From assembly GCA_023150195.1 (NCBI GenBank), contig JAKLLI010000214.1:1-6450 (forward strand): a stretch of 6,450 nucleotides of DNA. Reading direction: 5' to 3'. Numbering within the stretch: the stretch's first letter is position 1; every line of letters begins with the position of its first letter. The translations under genes were made by a program, and so were the position numbers. Origin of the DNA: Azonexus sp. GTDB lineage: Bacteria > Pseudomonadota > Gammaproteobacteria > Burkholderiales > Rhodocyclaceae. Below, one piece after another: positions 1 to 6,450 of the stretch. Under the pieces are notes generated by a model. That model worked only from the letters and a program-made list of their open reading frames with translations, ran no database searches and was not told where the DNA came from.

Positions 1-948
1 GGCGTGCGCCAGCTGCATGGCCGATGGGCGGCTGGAGTCGGGAATGGGAATGACCACATCGATCTCGTCGACCGGAATCGTTGCCTTCACCTTCTCTGCC
101 AGCAATTCACCCATCGCCAGACGGGCTTCATAGACGGAGACACGATCGATTACCGTATCCGGGCGAGCCAGATACACGTACTCGAAAATACAGGGGGCGT
201 ACATCGGCTGCTGCGCACACTGGCGGCTATGCAACTGATGATTCAGGTCGATGAACACCGCTTCGCCCGGCTCGATATCACGCACCATCTGGAAACCCAG
301 CGTGTCCAGCGCCACGGATTCCGAGGAAATCAGGTACTCCATCCCTTCCGGCGTTTCGTTCTGACCATAAATCAGCGGACGAATCCCGTGCGGATCACGG
401 AAAGCCAGCAGCCCGTAGCCGGCGATCAGGGCCACTACAGCGTAGGCACCACGACAGCGGCGGTGCACCCCGGCCACGGCCTGAAAAATGCTGTCGATAT
501 CCAGTTCATAACCATGCGCCGCCGACTGCAACTCATGCGCCAGCACGTTCAACAGGACTTCGGAATCGGAATTGGTGTTGATGTGCCGGCGATCCATACG
601 GAACATCTCATCCTTCAACTGCTCGGCATTGGTCAGATTGCCGTTATGACCGAGCACGATACCGAAGGGCGAATTGACGTAAAAGGGCTGGGCTTCCGCG
701 AAGTTATAGGCCGAACCAGCGGTCGGATAGCGCACATGACCGATGCCACAATTGCCCGGCAAGGCGCGCATGTTGCGGGTACGGAAGACATCCCGGACCA
801 GCCCTGGCCCTTTGTGCAAATGGAAAGTATTGCCTTCCGCTGTCGCAATCCCTGCCGCATCCTGACCGCGATGCTGAAGCACCATCAGGCCATCGTAAAG
901 CAGTTGGTTAACTGGCGTTGTCGCCATGACCCCGAGAATCCCGCACAT
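1..948 (-). CDS. purF: Amidophosphoribosyltransferase PurF (N-terminal 316 residues, 3' end outside window)
   Basis: PurF transfers the glutamine amide to PRPP, giving phosphoribosylamine, the first committed step of purine synthesis in the cytoplasm. Reading leftwards from ATG at 948-946, the protein begins MCGILGV, so Cys2 becomes the N-terminal nucleophile of a class II glutamine amidotransferase after Met removal. There is no propeptide, unlike the Bacillus type. Other family landmarks are LQHRGQDAAGI (about residues 24-34), GHVRYPTAG (70-78), GHNGNLTNAE (100-109), NTNSDSE (124-130), RDPHGIRP (about 184-191), ISSESVALDTLG and CIFEYVYLARPDT. The frame ends in VVIPIPDSS, the start of the phosphoribosyltransferase domain; the PRPP loop lies beyond the edge. 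E. coli PurF has about 505 residues, so roughly 60% is present, with no internal gap against that family. It follows cvpA by 12 nt, with only a weak GGGTAG-like ribosome site, so coupling to cvpA is likely. Confidence 0.97.
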   Translation of the reverse strand, partial: MCGILGVMATTPVNQLLYDGLMVLQHRGQDAAGIATAEGNTFHLHKGPGLVRDVFRTRNMRALPGNCGIGHVRYPTAGSAYNFAEAQPFYVNSPFGIVLGHNGNLTNAEQLKDEMFRMDRRHINTNSDSEVLLNVLAHELQSAAHGYELDIDSIFQAVAGVHRRCRGAYAVVALIAGYGLLAFRDPHGIRPLIYGQNETPEGMEYLISSESVALDTLGFQMVRDIEPGEAVFIDLNHQLHSRQCAQQPMYAPCIFEYVYLARPDTVIDRVSVYEARLAMGELLAEKVKATIPVDEIDVVIPIPDSSRPSAMQLAHA

Positions 949-960
949 AGTTCTACCCGT

Positions 961-1452
961 TTAGCTAAATCGAATTCTTTTCGCCAGATCGTCCGGCAAC
1001 ATCGGCTTGATGGCCATCACGGCCGTCTCAAGCGGTGCGGCCAGCATCGAAAGCTGCCACCATGGTTGCGTCGGTGCCGCCGTCATGCCGCCCAGTGCCA
1101 CCAGCACCAGCGAAATCAGCGCGCCCCGAGCCAATCCAAATACCATCCCGAGAAGACGATCCGACAAGGTTAGCCCCAGCGCCTTGACCATCTTCCCGAT
1201 CAACATCCTGATCAGTGCCATCGCCACCAGCACCGCCACAAACAAACTGACACAAGCGGCAGCGAGGCGCAGGGCCGGATCGCCGATCCCGGTGAACACC
1301 GTCACCGCGACAGTTTCGCCATACTGAAAGGCAGCAAACAGCCCCAGTCCCCAGGCCAGCAAGGCAATCACCTCGCCGATCACGCCACGCCACAATCCCA
1401 GCAGCAGCGAAATGGCAACCACCGCAATCACCACATAATCAAAGACTGTCAT
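961..1452 (-). CDS. cvpA: CvpA family inner-membrane protein
   Basis: This 163-residue protein belongs to the CvpA (colicin V production) family, named for its need in colicin V production in E. coli; its normal role concerns the cell envelope and is poorly defined. The sequence is strongly hydrophobic, with about four predicted membrane segments near residues 3-21, 26-44, 62-82 and 103-122. The family signature DRLLGMVFGLARG (about 98-110) precedes the last segment, and a WW pair and a charged C-terminal tail (LPDDLAKRIRF) follow. Length matches the usual 160-170 residues. The ATG at 1452-1450 shares one base with the TGA of the upstream SPOR gene (TGATG), which points to translational coupling, and I see no strong ribosome site. 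Its position immediately before purF is the classic proteobacterial arrangement. Identity is well supported by both sequence and position. Confidence 0.93.
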   Translation of the reverse strand: MTVFDYVVIAVVAISLLLGLWRGVIGEVIALLAWGLGLFAAFQYGETVAVTVFTGIGDPALRLAAACVSLFVAVLVAMALIRMLIGKMVKALGLTLSDRLLGMVFGLARGALISLVLVALGGMTAAPTQPWWQLSMLAAPLETAVMAIKPMLPDDLAKRIRFS

Positions 1453-2222
1453 CAGCGCGCCGCGACCACACCGGAAACGCCAATCCGGCGCATCTTGGCC
1501 AAGGCCTGCTCAGCGGCATCCTTGCTCGGGAAAGGACCGGCCCGTACCCGGGTTTTCTTGCCTTGCGGCGTATTCAGCACCTCGGTGATGACCTTGATTT
1601 TCAATTCGCCCAATTTCTTCCTGAGAATATTGACGTTCGCTTCGTCGGAAAATGCGCCGATCAGCACCAGATAATCGCCGCCTTTATCGGCAGTTTTTCC
1701 GTGAGCAGCCTGCCCGGACAAAATTGCAGCGGCACGCTTGGCCTCCTCCGATTTGTCGGCGGATTTTTCGGACGCCGGCGATTTATCTGCCGCTTTGGTC
1801 GCTGGTTTTTCCGGCGTTTTGGGCGCAGCCTTTTCCGGCTTGACAAGCTTTTCGGGTTTTTCCGCCTTCTCGACAGGCTTCACGGCGGGCTTGATTTCCG
1901 GCGCCTCACGCGTAGTTTCCAGGACACGCGCAGTCGGTTTTGCCGGCACGGATGGCGCAGCTTCCGACACCGATGCGGGCGCTGCGCTCACGGGCGCTTT
2001 TTCCGGGAGCGGCTTGCTCTCCGGCAGCGGAGCCAGTTGCGGCGCAAAGGGCTTTTCATCCTGTCCCGGAATACGGATTTCCACATCCTGAACCGATTGC
2101 TTCGGCGCTTCGTCCATGATCATGGGCAAGACCACCGCGACCACGGAAAAAAAGAAGATCGCCCCGATCAGGCGGCGCCGTGCGCGTTTCTTGATTTGCA
2201 GCTGGACGTCGTTGTCTTCCAT
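1452..2222 (-). CDS. dedD: DedD-like SPOR-domain membrane protein
   Basis: This is a 256-residue single-pass inner-membrane protein whose periplasmic SPOR domain is expected to bind denuded septal peptidoglycan, as DedD does in E. coli cell division. A short basic cytoplasmic tail (QIKKRARRRLIG, about residues 9-20) precedes one membrane helix (about 18-36). A long Ala/Pro/Lys/Glu-rich linker follows (about 40-180), then a SPOR domain (about 183-255) with YLVLIGAFSDEANV and TRVRAGPF. I chose ATG at 2222-2220, giving MEDNDVQLQ, because this matches DedD starts of betaproteobacteria as I recall them and leaves 4 nt after the folC stop. An in-frame ATG at 2300 would add 26 residues inside folC that do not look like the family. 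The ribosome site is weak. The position between folC and cvpA is conserved in proteobacteria. Function is inferred from domain and neighbourhood. Confidence 0.9.
   Translation of the reverse strand: MEDNDVQLQIKKRARRRLIGAIFFFSVVAVVLPMIMDEAPKQSVQDVEIRIPGQDEKPFAPQLAPLPESKPLPEKAPVSAAPASVSEAAPSVPAKPTARVLETTREAPEIKPAVKPVEKAEKPEKLVKPEKAAPKTPEKPATKAADKSPASEKSADKSEEAKRAAAILSGQAAHGKTADKGGDYLVLIGAFSDEANVNILRKKLGELKIKVITEVLNTPQGKKTRVRAGPFPSKDAAEQALAKMRRIGVSGVVAAR
1736..1871 (-). other. Low-complexity Lys/Pro/Glu/Ala linker tract in dedD-like gene
   Basis: This part of the SPOR gene encodes about residues 118-163, built almost only from K, E, P, A, S, D and T with degenerate repeats of EKPEK, KPEKAAPK and ADKS type. 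It is the periplasmic spacer between the membrane helix and the peptidoglycan-binding domain. Such tracts vary in length between strains. At DNA level it shows recurring TTTTCCGG-like words on the plus strand. Confidence 0.75.
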
Positions 2223-2226
2223 GGGA

Positions 2227-3471
2227 TCAGGCTTTTCTGCCCAGCGCCTCGAGGGCACCAGCGACCGTATAAAACGAACCAAAGGCCAGAATTCTATCAC
2301 TTTCGTTCGCTACACCTTTCGCCGCAAGCATTGCTGCGGCCGGGGATTCATAGCAGATCACGGAAAGGCTGGCCAGATGCCAGACATCGACCTTGTCTTT
2401 CAACAGGGCCAAGGTCCCGGCAATATCCTTGTCGGCCAGCATGCCGAGCACCACGTGGGTCCGGTCGAAGAACCCCATATTGCCCAGGTTGCCGACCAGC
2501 ACGCTCACCGCCTGCGGATTGTGGCCCACATCCAGCACGATGGCGGGTTTACCCGGGATGACCTGGAATCGACCGCTCAACTCGGTTTCGATCAAACCGG
2601 GGCGGATCGCCTGCATGGTCACCGGCAACTTGTCGGCGATGGCATCCAGTGCGGCCAGCGCGACGGCGGCGTTGGCCAGTTGCGTCGGCCCGCGCAAACC
2701 CGGATAGGCCAGTGCCCGCTTCTGCAACTGGCCTGCGGAACGACACCACCAACGCCATTGCAAACGGTTTTCCGCCGCTTCTGCAGCCGGTCGCTCGTAA
2801 CCGAAATCCCGGCCGATCAGGCGCAGGTCAGCTGCGATGGATTCAGCGTGCCGAAGCAGACTTTCCGGCGGCGCAGGATCGGCGCAAAGCGCCGGCTTGC
2901 CCGCCCGGTAAATGCCGGCCTTCTCAAACCCGATGGATTCGCGATCCGGACCCAGCCAGTCCGTATGATCCAGCGCAACCGTGGTCACGATGGAAACATC
3001 AGGTTCATACACGTTGACCGCATCAAGGCGCCCACCCAGGCCCACTTCCAGAATGATGGCTTCCACGTCGGCGGCAGCAAACACTTCCCAAGCGGCCAGC
3101 GTGCCGAACTCAAAATAGGTGAGTGCGATATCGCCGGCAGCCCGACGTGCCGACTCGACGCGAGCAAATGCAGCGCACAGACGCGCATCGTCGACCGGCA
3201 CGCCGTTCAGGCGAACCCGTTCGTTATAGGCCAGCAGATGCGGCGAGGTGTAGCAACCGACGCGGTATCCGGCACGATCGATGATGTTTTCCAGATACGC
3301 ACAGGTCGAGCCTTTGCCATTGGTGCCCCCGACCGTGATGACCGGACAATGCGCGGTCTGCCCCAGTTCGGCCTTGACCAGCGCAACGCGCGCCAGGCCC
3401 AGCTCGATACCGGCCTGCCCCTTGGGATGCAGGCCCTCGAGGTGAACCAGCCAATCCGCGAGCGTGTTCAC
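2227..3471 (-). CDS. folC: Bifunctional dihydrofolate synthase / folylpolyglutamate synthase FolC
   Basis: FolC adds L-glutamate to dihydropteroate to make dihydrofolate, then extends polyglutamate tails on folates, using ATP in the cytoplasm. The 414-residue protein shows the Mur-ligase-like fold: P-loop GGTNGKGS (about 48-55), TSPHL (75-79), [11 protein letters not shown] (118-128), [10 protein letters not shown] (142-151), [14 protein letters not shown] (167-180) and the FEKAGI lysine K184, which is carbamylated in relatives. The C-terminal domain has [15 protein letters not shown] (313-321), [11 protein letters not shown] and GSFYTVAG. The start is GTG at 3471-3469, overlapping the accD stop as GTGA, so coupled translation is likely; no good ribosome site is visible. 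The region after WHLASL (364-369) goes directly to [11 protein letters not shown]. Homologues have a GPRGATA-type stretch there, so about 16-20 residues seem absent. The gene is otherwise intact. Confidence 0.95.
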   Translation of the reverse strand: MNTLADWLVHLEGLHPKGQAGIELGLARVALVKAELGQTAHCPVITVGGTNGKGSTCAYLENIIDRAGYRVGCYTSPHLLAYNERVRLNGVPVDDARLCAAFARVESARRAAGDIALTYFEFGTLAAWEVFAAADVEAIILEVGLGGRLDAVNVYEPDVSIVTTVALDHTDWLGPDRESIGFEKAGIYRAGKPALCADPAPPESLLRHAESIAADLRLIGRDFGYERPAAEAAENRLQWRWWCRSAGQLQKRALAYPGLRGPTQLANAAVALAALDAIADKLPVTMQAIRPGLIETELSGRFQVIPGKPAIVLDVGHNPQAVSVLVGNLGNMGFFDRTHVVLGMLADKDIAGTLALLKDKVDVWHLASLSVICYESPAAAMLAAKGVANESDRILAFGSFYTVAGALEALGRKA

Positions 3472-4223
3472 GCCGCGGCGGGCAGTTTTTGCAACAGGGC
3501 CAGCACGCGGGCCACTTGGTCGCGCAAATCGCGACGATCGACGATCATGTCGATGGCGCCCTTTTCAAGAATGAATTCGGAACGCTGGAAGCCTTCCGGG
3601 AGTTTCTCGCGCACGGTTTGTTCGATCACGCGCGGCCCGGCGAAGCCGATCAGCGCCTTGGGTTCGGCAATCACCACATCGCCGACAAAGGCGAAGGAGG
3701 CCGAAACGCCACCCATGGTCGGATCGGTCAGGATGGAGATGAAGGGCATTTTTTGCTCCACCGCCGTCTGCACGCCGCGCACGAAACGCTCGCCGAGCAC
3801 GGACCCCATGGAGCCGCCCATGAAGTCGAATTCAAAGGCGGCCGCCACCACCGGCATGGTCTTGATTGCACCTTGCAGCACCACCAGGGAATCACTCTCG
3901 CCCGTATCCCGATTGGCCTCCATCAGACGATCCGGGTACTTCTTGGAATCCTTGAATTTCAGGGTGTCGACCGGCAACACCTCGGCGCCGATTTCGTAAC
4001 GCCCTTCGGCATCGAGCAGAAAGTCCAGGCGCTGGCGCGAATTGATGCGGTGATGATGACCGCATTTCGGGCACACCTGCAGGTTGTTCGCCAGATCGCT
4101 GGCGTACAGCACCGCCTCACAGGACGGACATTTGCTCCACAGCCCTTCGGGCAGGGCATTACGGCGCTGAGCGCCTTGTTCGCGCTTGATTTTCGGGGGC
4201 AGCAGTTTGGTCAGCCAGCTCAT
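3468..4223 (-). CDS. accD: Acetyl-CoA carboxylase carboxyltransferase subunit beta AccD, with internal in-frame deletion
   Basis: AccD forms, with AccA, the carboxyltransferase that moves the carboxyl group from biotinylated AccB to acetyl-CoA, making malonyl-CoA for fatty acid synthesis. It starts [14 protein letters not shown] and has the four-cysteine zinc ribbon (C32, C35, C51, C54). [11 protein letters not shown] (90-100), [13 protein letters not shown] (130-142), [10 protein letters not shown] (145-154), [14 protein letters not shown] (165-178), [14 protein letters not shown] and [14 protein letters not shown] follow. The C-terminus looks complete. However, the protein is 251 residues against roughly 285-305 in the family. 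QKMPFI (158-162) joins directly to [10 protein letters not shown], so the conserved block with SGGARMQE and its following helix is missing. That block is part of the crotonase-fold catalytic core, so this product is probably inactive as written. The ATG overlaps the trpA stop (ATGA), with a good ribosome site GAGGTG 5 nt upstream. A real mutation, a strain variant or an assembly collapse are all possible. Confidence 0.95.
   Translation of the reverse strand: MSWLTKLLPPKIKREQGAQRRNALPEGLWSKCPSCEAVLYASDLANNLQVCPKCGHHHRINSRQRLDFLLDAEGRYEIGAEVLPVDTLKFKDSKKYPDRLMEANRDTGESDSLVVLQGAIKTMPVVAAAFEFDFMGGSMGSVLGERFVRGVQTAVEQKMPFISILTDPTMGGVSASFAFVGDVVIAEPKALIGFAGPRVIEQTVREKLPEGFQRSEFILEKGAIDMIVDRRDLRDQVARVLALLQKLPAAA
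3735..3749 (-). other. Junction of apparent ~114-nt in-frame deletion in accD
   Basis: The minus strand here reads ATGCCCTTCATCTCC (Met-Pro-Phe-Ile-Ser). In homologues a Pro-(Phe/Leu)-Ile precedes the missing block and a second Pro-(Phe/Tyr)-Ile ends it (E. coli CPLIC ... LPYISVLTD). The window has only one copy, which fits loss of one repeat unit plus the intervening sequence. The frame is kept. The original repeat cannot be seen in this window; it is inferred from family knowledge. Confidence 0.8.
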
Positions 4224-5026
4224 TTTTTCACCTCATCCACACCACGACGAATATCCGCCACCAGCGCCTGTACATTGGCACAGGCGGTTTCTGCGGTCGA
4301 CTTCTCGATTTCTTCAATAATCCGGCTGCCAACGACCACGGCGTCGGCAAACGCGGCGATGCGTGCTGCGGTTTCCGCGTTGCGGATACCAAAGCCCACA
4401 CCCACCGGCAGCCCGGTCTTTTCACGGATGGCCGGCAAACGCTCGGCCACCGCATCCACATTCAAGGCGCCGGAACCGGTGACGCCGGCCAGCGAGACGT
4501 AATAGACATACCCGCTGGCAATTTGCGCCACCTGGCTAATGCGTTCTGCGGTCGACGTGGGCGCAATCAGGAAAATGGGGTCCAGGCCATTGGCCTTCAT
4601 GGCGGCACCAAAGCTCTCGGCCTCTTCCGGCGGATAATCCACCACCAGCACGCCATCCACGCCTGCGGTCGACGCAGCTTGCGCAAACTTTTCCAGGCCC
4701 ATCGCTTCGATGGGATTGGCATAGCCCATCAACACCACCGGCGTCTTGTCATCGGTCTGGCGGAAGTCGATCACCAGTTGCAACACCTTGCGCAGCGTCA
4801 TCCCCTTGGCCAGCGCACGCTCGGAGGCACGCTGGATGGTCGGGCCATCCGCCATCGGGTCGGAGAACGGAACGCCCAGTTCGATCACATCGGCGCCTGC
4901 GGCGACCAGGGTGTGCATCAAGGGCAAGGTCAGCGCAGCATCGGGGTCGCCAGCGGTAATGAAAGGAATCAGTGCCTTGCGGCCTTCGGCATTGAGCCGG
5001 TCAAAAGCGGATTTGATGCGCGACAT
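4220..5026 (-). CDS. trpA: Tryptophan synthase alpha subunit TrpA
   Basis: TrpA cleaves indole-3-glycerol phosphate to indole and glyceraldehyde 3-phosphate, and the indole is channelled to TrpB in the cytoplasmic alpha2beta2 complex. The start is ATG at 5026-5024 ([20 protein letters not shown]), giving 268 residues, the same length as E. coli TrpA. The catalytic residues fall at the same numbers, Glu49 ([10 protein letters not shown]) and Asp60 ([15 protein letters not shown]). Other family marks are FITAGDP (22-28), [10 protein letters not shown] (98-107), [36 protein letters not shown] (173-184) and the phosphate-binding GVGFGIRN and VGSRII. An in-frame ATG far upstream would lie inside trpB and reads as non-family sequence, so I rejected it. 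The trpB stop is 1 nt upstream (TGACATG). The last codons carry the accD ribosome site, and the TGA overlaps the accD start. No defects seen. Confidence 0.98.
   Translation of the reverse strand: MSRIKSAFDRLNAEGRKALIPFITAGDPDAALTLPLMHTLVAAGADVIELGVPFSDPMADGPTIQRASERALAKGMTLRKVLQLVIDFRQTDDKTPVVLMGYANPIEAMGLEKFAQAASTAGVDGVLVVDYPPEEAESFGAAMKANGLDPIFLIAPTSTAERISQVAQIASGYVYYVSLAGVTGSGALNVDAVAERLPAIREKTGLPVGVGFGIRNAETAARIAAFADAVVVGSRIIEEIEKSTAETACANVQALVADIRRGVDEVKK
4229..4234 (-). promoter_or_regulatory. Shine-Dalgarno site for accD inside the trpA 3' end
   Basis: The minus strand reads GAGGTG, 5 nt (AAAAA) before the accD ATG. It is encoded by the Glu-Val codons near the trpA C-terminus (DEVKK). 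This is the clearest ribosome site in the window. Together with the ATGA overlap it supports efficient accD initiation coupled to trpA translation. Confidence 0.75.
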
Positions 5027-5027
5027 G

Positions 5028-6227
5028 TCAGAACACGATCCCGGATTTCTCGGCCACGGTATGCATGTCCTTGTCACCTCGGCCGGAGAGGTTGACCAGC
5101 AAAATCTTGTCTTTGGCCAGCGTCGGCGCCAGCTTGGCGGCGTAGGCCAGGGCGTGGCTGGATTCGAGCGCCGGAATGATGCCTTCGATCCGGCACAACG
5201 TATGGAAAGCGTCGAGTGCCTCGCTGTCAGTGACCGGCTGGTATTCTGCACGACCCATATCCTTGAGCCAGGCGTGCTCGGGGCCGACACCGGGGTAATC
5301 AAGGCCGGCGGACACCGAATGGGTTTCGATGATCTGCCCGTCTTCATCTTGCAGCAGGTAGGTGCGATTGCCGTGCAAAACACCGGGAACGCCGGCCGTC
5401 AGCGAGGCCGAATGGCGGCCTGTATCCATCCCGTCACCCGCGGCCTCAACGCCAATCAGGCGCACGCCGTCGACGTTGATGTAGGGGTAGAAAATCCCCA
5501 TCGCATTGGAGCCGCCGCCAACACAGGCAATCACCGCATCCGGCTGGCGCCCGGCCATTTCCGGCATCTGCGTCAGGCATTCTTCACCAATGATCTTCTG
5601 GAAATCGCGCACCAGCATCGGATAGGGATGCGGGCCAGCGACGGTGCCAATAATGTAGAAGGTGTTGTGAATGTTGGTGACCCAGTCGCGCATCGCCTCA
5701 TTCAGCGCATCCTTCAGTGTCTTGGAGCCGGACTCCACGGGCACGACGGTGGCACCGAGCAGTTTCATTCGATACACATTGGCGGCCTGACGCTTCACGT
5801 CTTCCGCCCCCATGTAGACCACGCATTCCATGCCATAGCGAGCAGCGACCGTTGCCGTTGCAACGCCGTGCTGACCAGCACCGGTTTCGGCAATCACGCG
5901 CGGCTTGCCCATGCGCTTGGCGAGCATGGCCTGACCGATGCAGTTGTTCACCTTGTGGGCGCCGGTGTGATTCAGGTCCTCACGCTTGAGGTAAATCTGC
6001 GCGCCACCCAATTGTTCCGACCAGCGTTTGGCGTGGTAAATCGGCGACGGGCGACCGACAAAATGCTTGAGTTCGTATTCATATTCGGCACGGAAGGCCA
6101 GATCAGCCTGCGCTTCGGCGTAGGCGGCTTTCAATTCGTCGAGTGCGCCAAACAGCGTTTCGGCCACAAACACACCACCGTAGGGACCGAAATGGCCCTT
6201 GGCGTCTGGGAAGTTATATTGACTCAT
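5028..6227 (-). CDS. trpB: Tryptophan synthase beta subunit TrpB
   Basis: TrpB is the PLP enzyme that joins indole to L-serine to form L-tryptophan, working with TrpA. From ATG at 6227-6225 ([18 protein letters not shown]) it has 399 residues, close to the E. coli 397. Visible landmarks are [15 protein letters not shown] with the PLP-binding lysine at K92, [13 protein letters not shown] with the catalytic Glu at E114, VGGGSNAMG (236-244) binding the PLP phosphate, GVEAAG, the [13 protein letters not shown] loop, PGVLHG and LSGRGDKDM (380-388) near the PLP ring nitrogen. A further upstream in-frame ATG would add 45 non-family residues inside trpF and was rejected. The true start lies within the trpF end, with 14 nt shared in a different frame, and has only a weak GGA-type ribosome site, so coupling to trpF is likely. 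The gene is intact. Confidence 0.98.
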   Translation of the reverse strand: MSQYNFPDAKGHFGPYGGVFVAETLFGALDELKAAYAEAQADLAFRAEYEYELKHFVGRPSPIYHAKRWSEQLGGAQIYLKREDLNHTGAHKVNNCIGQAMLAKRMGKPRVIAETGAGQHGVATATVAARYGMECVVYMGAEDVKRQAANVYRMKLLGATVVPVESGSKTLKDALNEAMRDWVTNIHNTFYIIGTVAGPHPYPMLVRDFQKIIGEECLTQMPEMAGRQPDAVIACVGGGSNAMGIFYPYINVDGVRLIGVEAAGDGMDTGRHSASLTAGVPGVLHGNRTYLLQDEDGQIIETHSVSAGLDYPGVGPEHAWLKDMGRAEYQPVTDSEALDAFHTLCRIEGIIPALESSHALAYAAKLAPTLAKDKILLVNLSGRGDKDMHTVAEKSGIVF

Positions 6228-6450
6228 CGGCTTTCCGTACTGCCGCGACAAAGGCGGCGATTTTTTCCTGATCCTTGATGCCCTTGCTGGATTCCACGCC
6301 GGACGACACGTCGACCGCAAGCGGGCGCACGCGCTGAATTGCGTCACCCACATTGCCGGCATGCAAACCGCCTGAGAGTATCAGATGCCCCGGCAGCGCC
6401 GGCGGAATCAGGGTCCAGTCGAATACATGCCCACCGCCGCCATAGCCATC
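6214..6450 (-). CDS. trpF: Phosphoribosylanthranilate isomerase TrpF (C-terminal 78 residues, 5' part outside window)
   Basis: TrpF converts N-(5'-phosphoribosyl)anthranilate to the carboxyphenylamino-deoxyribulose phosphate used by TrpC. The frame enters from the right edge and reads [16 protein letters not shown], matching the conserved GG-x-G-x-x-FDW segment of the TIM barrel. [12 protein letters not shown] and VDVSSGVES follow, the phosphate-binding loops of the last barrel strands, then [20 protein letters not shown]. It stops at TAA 6216-6214. The family is about 200-215 residues, so roughly the last third is here. The catalytic Cys, and probably the catalytic Asp, lie at or beyond the window edge. 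The last codons overlap trpB by 14 nt in another frame. The sequence is too small for a wider family claim, but the motifs and the neighbours trpB and trpA make the identity firm. Confidence 0.95.
   Translation of the reverse strand, partial: DGYGGGGHVFDWTLIPPALPGHLILSGGLHAGNVGDAIQRVRPLAVDVSSGVESSKGIKDQEKIAAFVAAVRKADESI

Noticed and set aside
949..960. Possible terminator or promoter between cvpA and purF
   Set aside because: Only 12 nt are available, with no hairpin or promoter elements. It is best read as a short spacer with a weak ribosome site.
1021..1031. GGCCGTCTCAA, resembling the Neisseria DNA uptake sequence GCCGTCTGAA
   Set aside because: It has one mismatch in the core and is a single occurrence inside cvpA coding sequence. 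No enrichment in the window.
4..1173. 389-codon open frame on the plus strand
   Set aside because: It is antisense to purF and the end of cvpA, with Arg/His/Gln-rich composition and no family features.
2116..3999. 627-codon open frame on the plus strand
   Set aside because: It lies antisense to folC and accD, which have clear family motifs. The translation is rich in Arg/His/Gln with no recognisable domain, typical of a shadow frame opposite GC-rich coding DNA.
4292..4673. Three copies of TGCGGTCGAC in trpA (4292, 4547, 4664), with the reverse complement also in trpF (6310)
   Set aside because: The trpA copies encode Ser-Thr-Ala in the same frame with the same codons, so codon preference explains them. 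They have no regular spacing or dyad context suggesting a site.
5027..5383. N-terminal extension of trpA to an upstream ATG, a possible TrpB-TrpA-type fusion
   Set aside because: The extra residues are trpB read in the wrong frame. The trpA start at 5026 gives exactly the family length and catalytic numbering.
4746..6278. 510-codon open frame on the plus strand
   Set aside because: It is antisense to trpA and trpB, both intact. The translation has no recognisable domain and no supporting ribosome site.
1..6450. CRISPR array, tRNA/rRNA, insertion sequence or phage genes
   Set aside because: No regular repeats, RNA-gene landmarks, inverted-repeat ends or transposase motifs were seen. Essentially the whole window is accounted for by eight housekeeping genes.

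Overview
The window is a stretch of core housekeeping chromosome from a moderately GC-rich proteobacterium. All eight recognisable genes lie on the minus strand and should be read from high to low coordinates: trpF (3' end only), trpB, trpA, accD, folC, a dedD-like SPOR gene, cvpA and purF (5' part only). In gammaproteobacteria such as Pseudomonas the related cluster runs trpF-accD-folC-dedD-cvpA-purF. Having trpB and trpA between trpF and accD is the arrangement I associate with Betaproteobacteria. The protein sequences fit this, for example the AccD N-terminus and the DedD start. I cannot place it more precisely; a Rhodocyclales-like or Burkholderiales-like organism is a guess.

Layout (minus strand): trpF 6450-6214 (overlaps trpB by 14 nt); trpB 6227-5028 (1 nt gap); trpA 5026-4220 (ATGA overlap); accD 4223-3468 (GTGA overlap); folC 3471-2227 (4 nt gap); dedD-like 2222-1452 (1 nt overlap); cvpA 1452-961 (12 nt gap); purF 948-1, running off the left edge. 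No intergenic space exceeds 12 nt. I therefore see no room for internal terminators, RNA genes or mobile elements, and no obvious promoter. This looks like a single polycistronic unit with translational coupling at nearly every junction.

The products serve several pathways: the last steps of tryptophan synthesis (TrpF, then the TrpA/TrpB complex), the carboxyltransferase of acetyl-CoA carboxylase (AccD), folate synthesis and polyglutamylation (FolC), septal peptidoglycan binding (DedD-like), an inner-membrane protein (CvpA) and the first committed step of purine synthesis (PurF). PRPP use (PurF, and the anthranilate branch upstream of TrpF) and folate demand in purine synthesis give some metabolic logic to the grouping.

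The one real anomaly is accD. Its reading frame is open and both ends are normal, but about 38 residues of the catalytic core, including the SGGARMQE segment, are missing between two sites that in relatives encode similar Pro-Phe/Tyr-Ile sequences. A second, weaker case is folC, where a C-terminal-domain loop (the GPRGATA region of homologues) appears about 16-20 residues short. Both are in frame. They may be real deletions, strain variation or an assembly collapse. I found no novel system, defence island, CRISPR array or insertion sequence.
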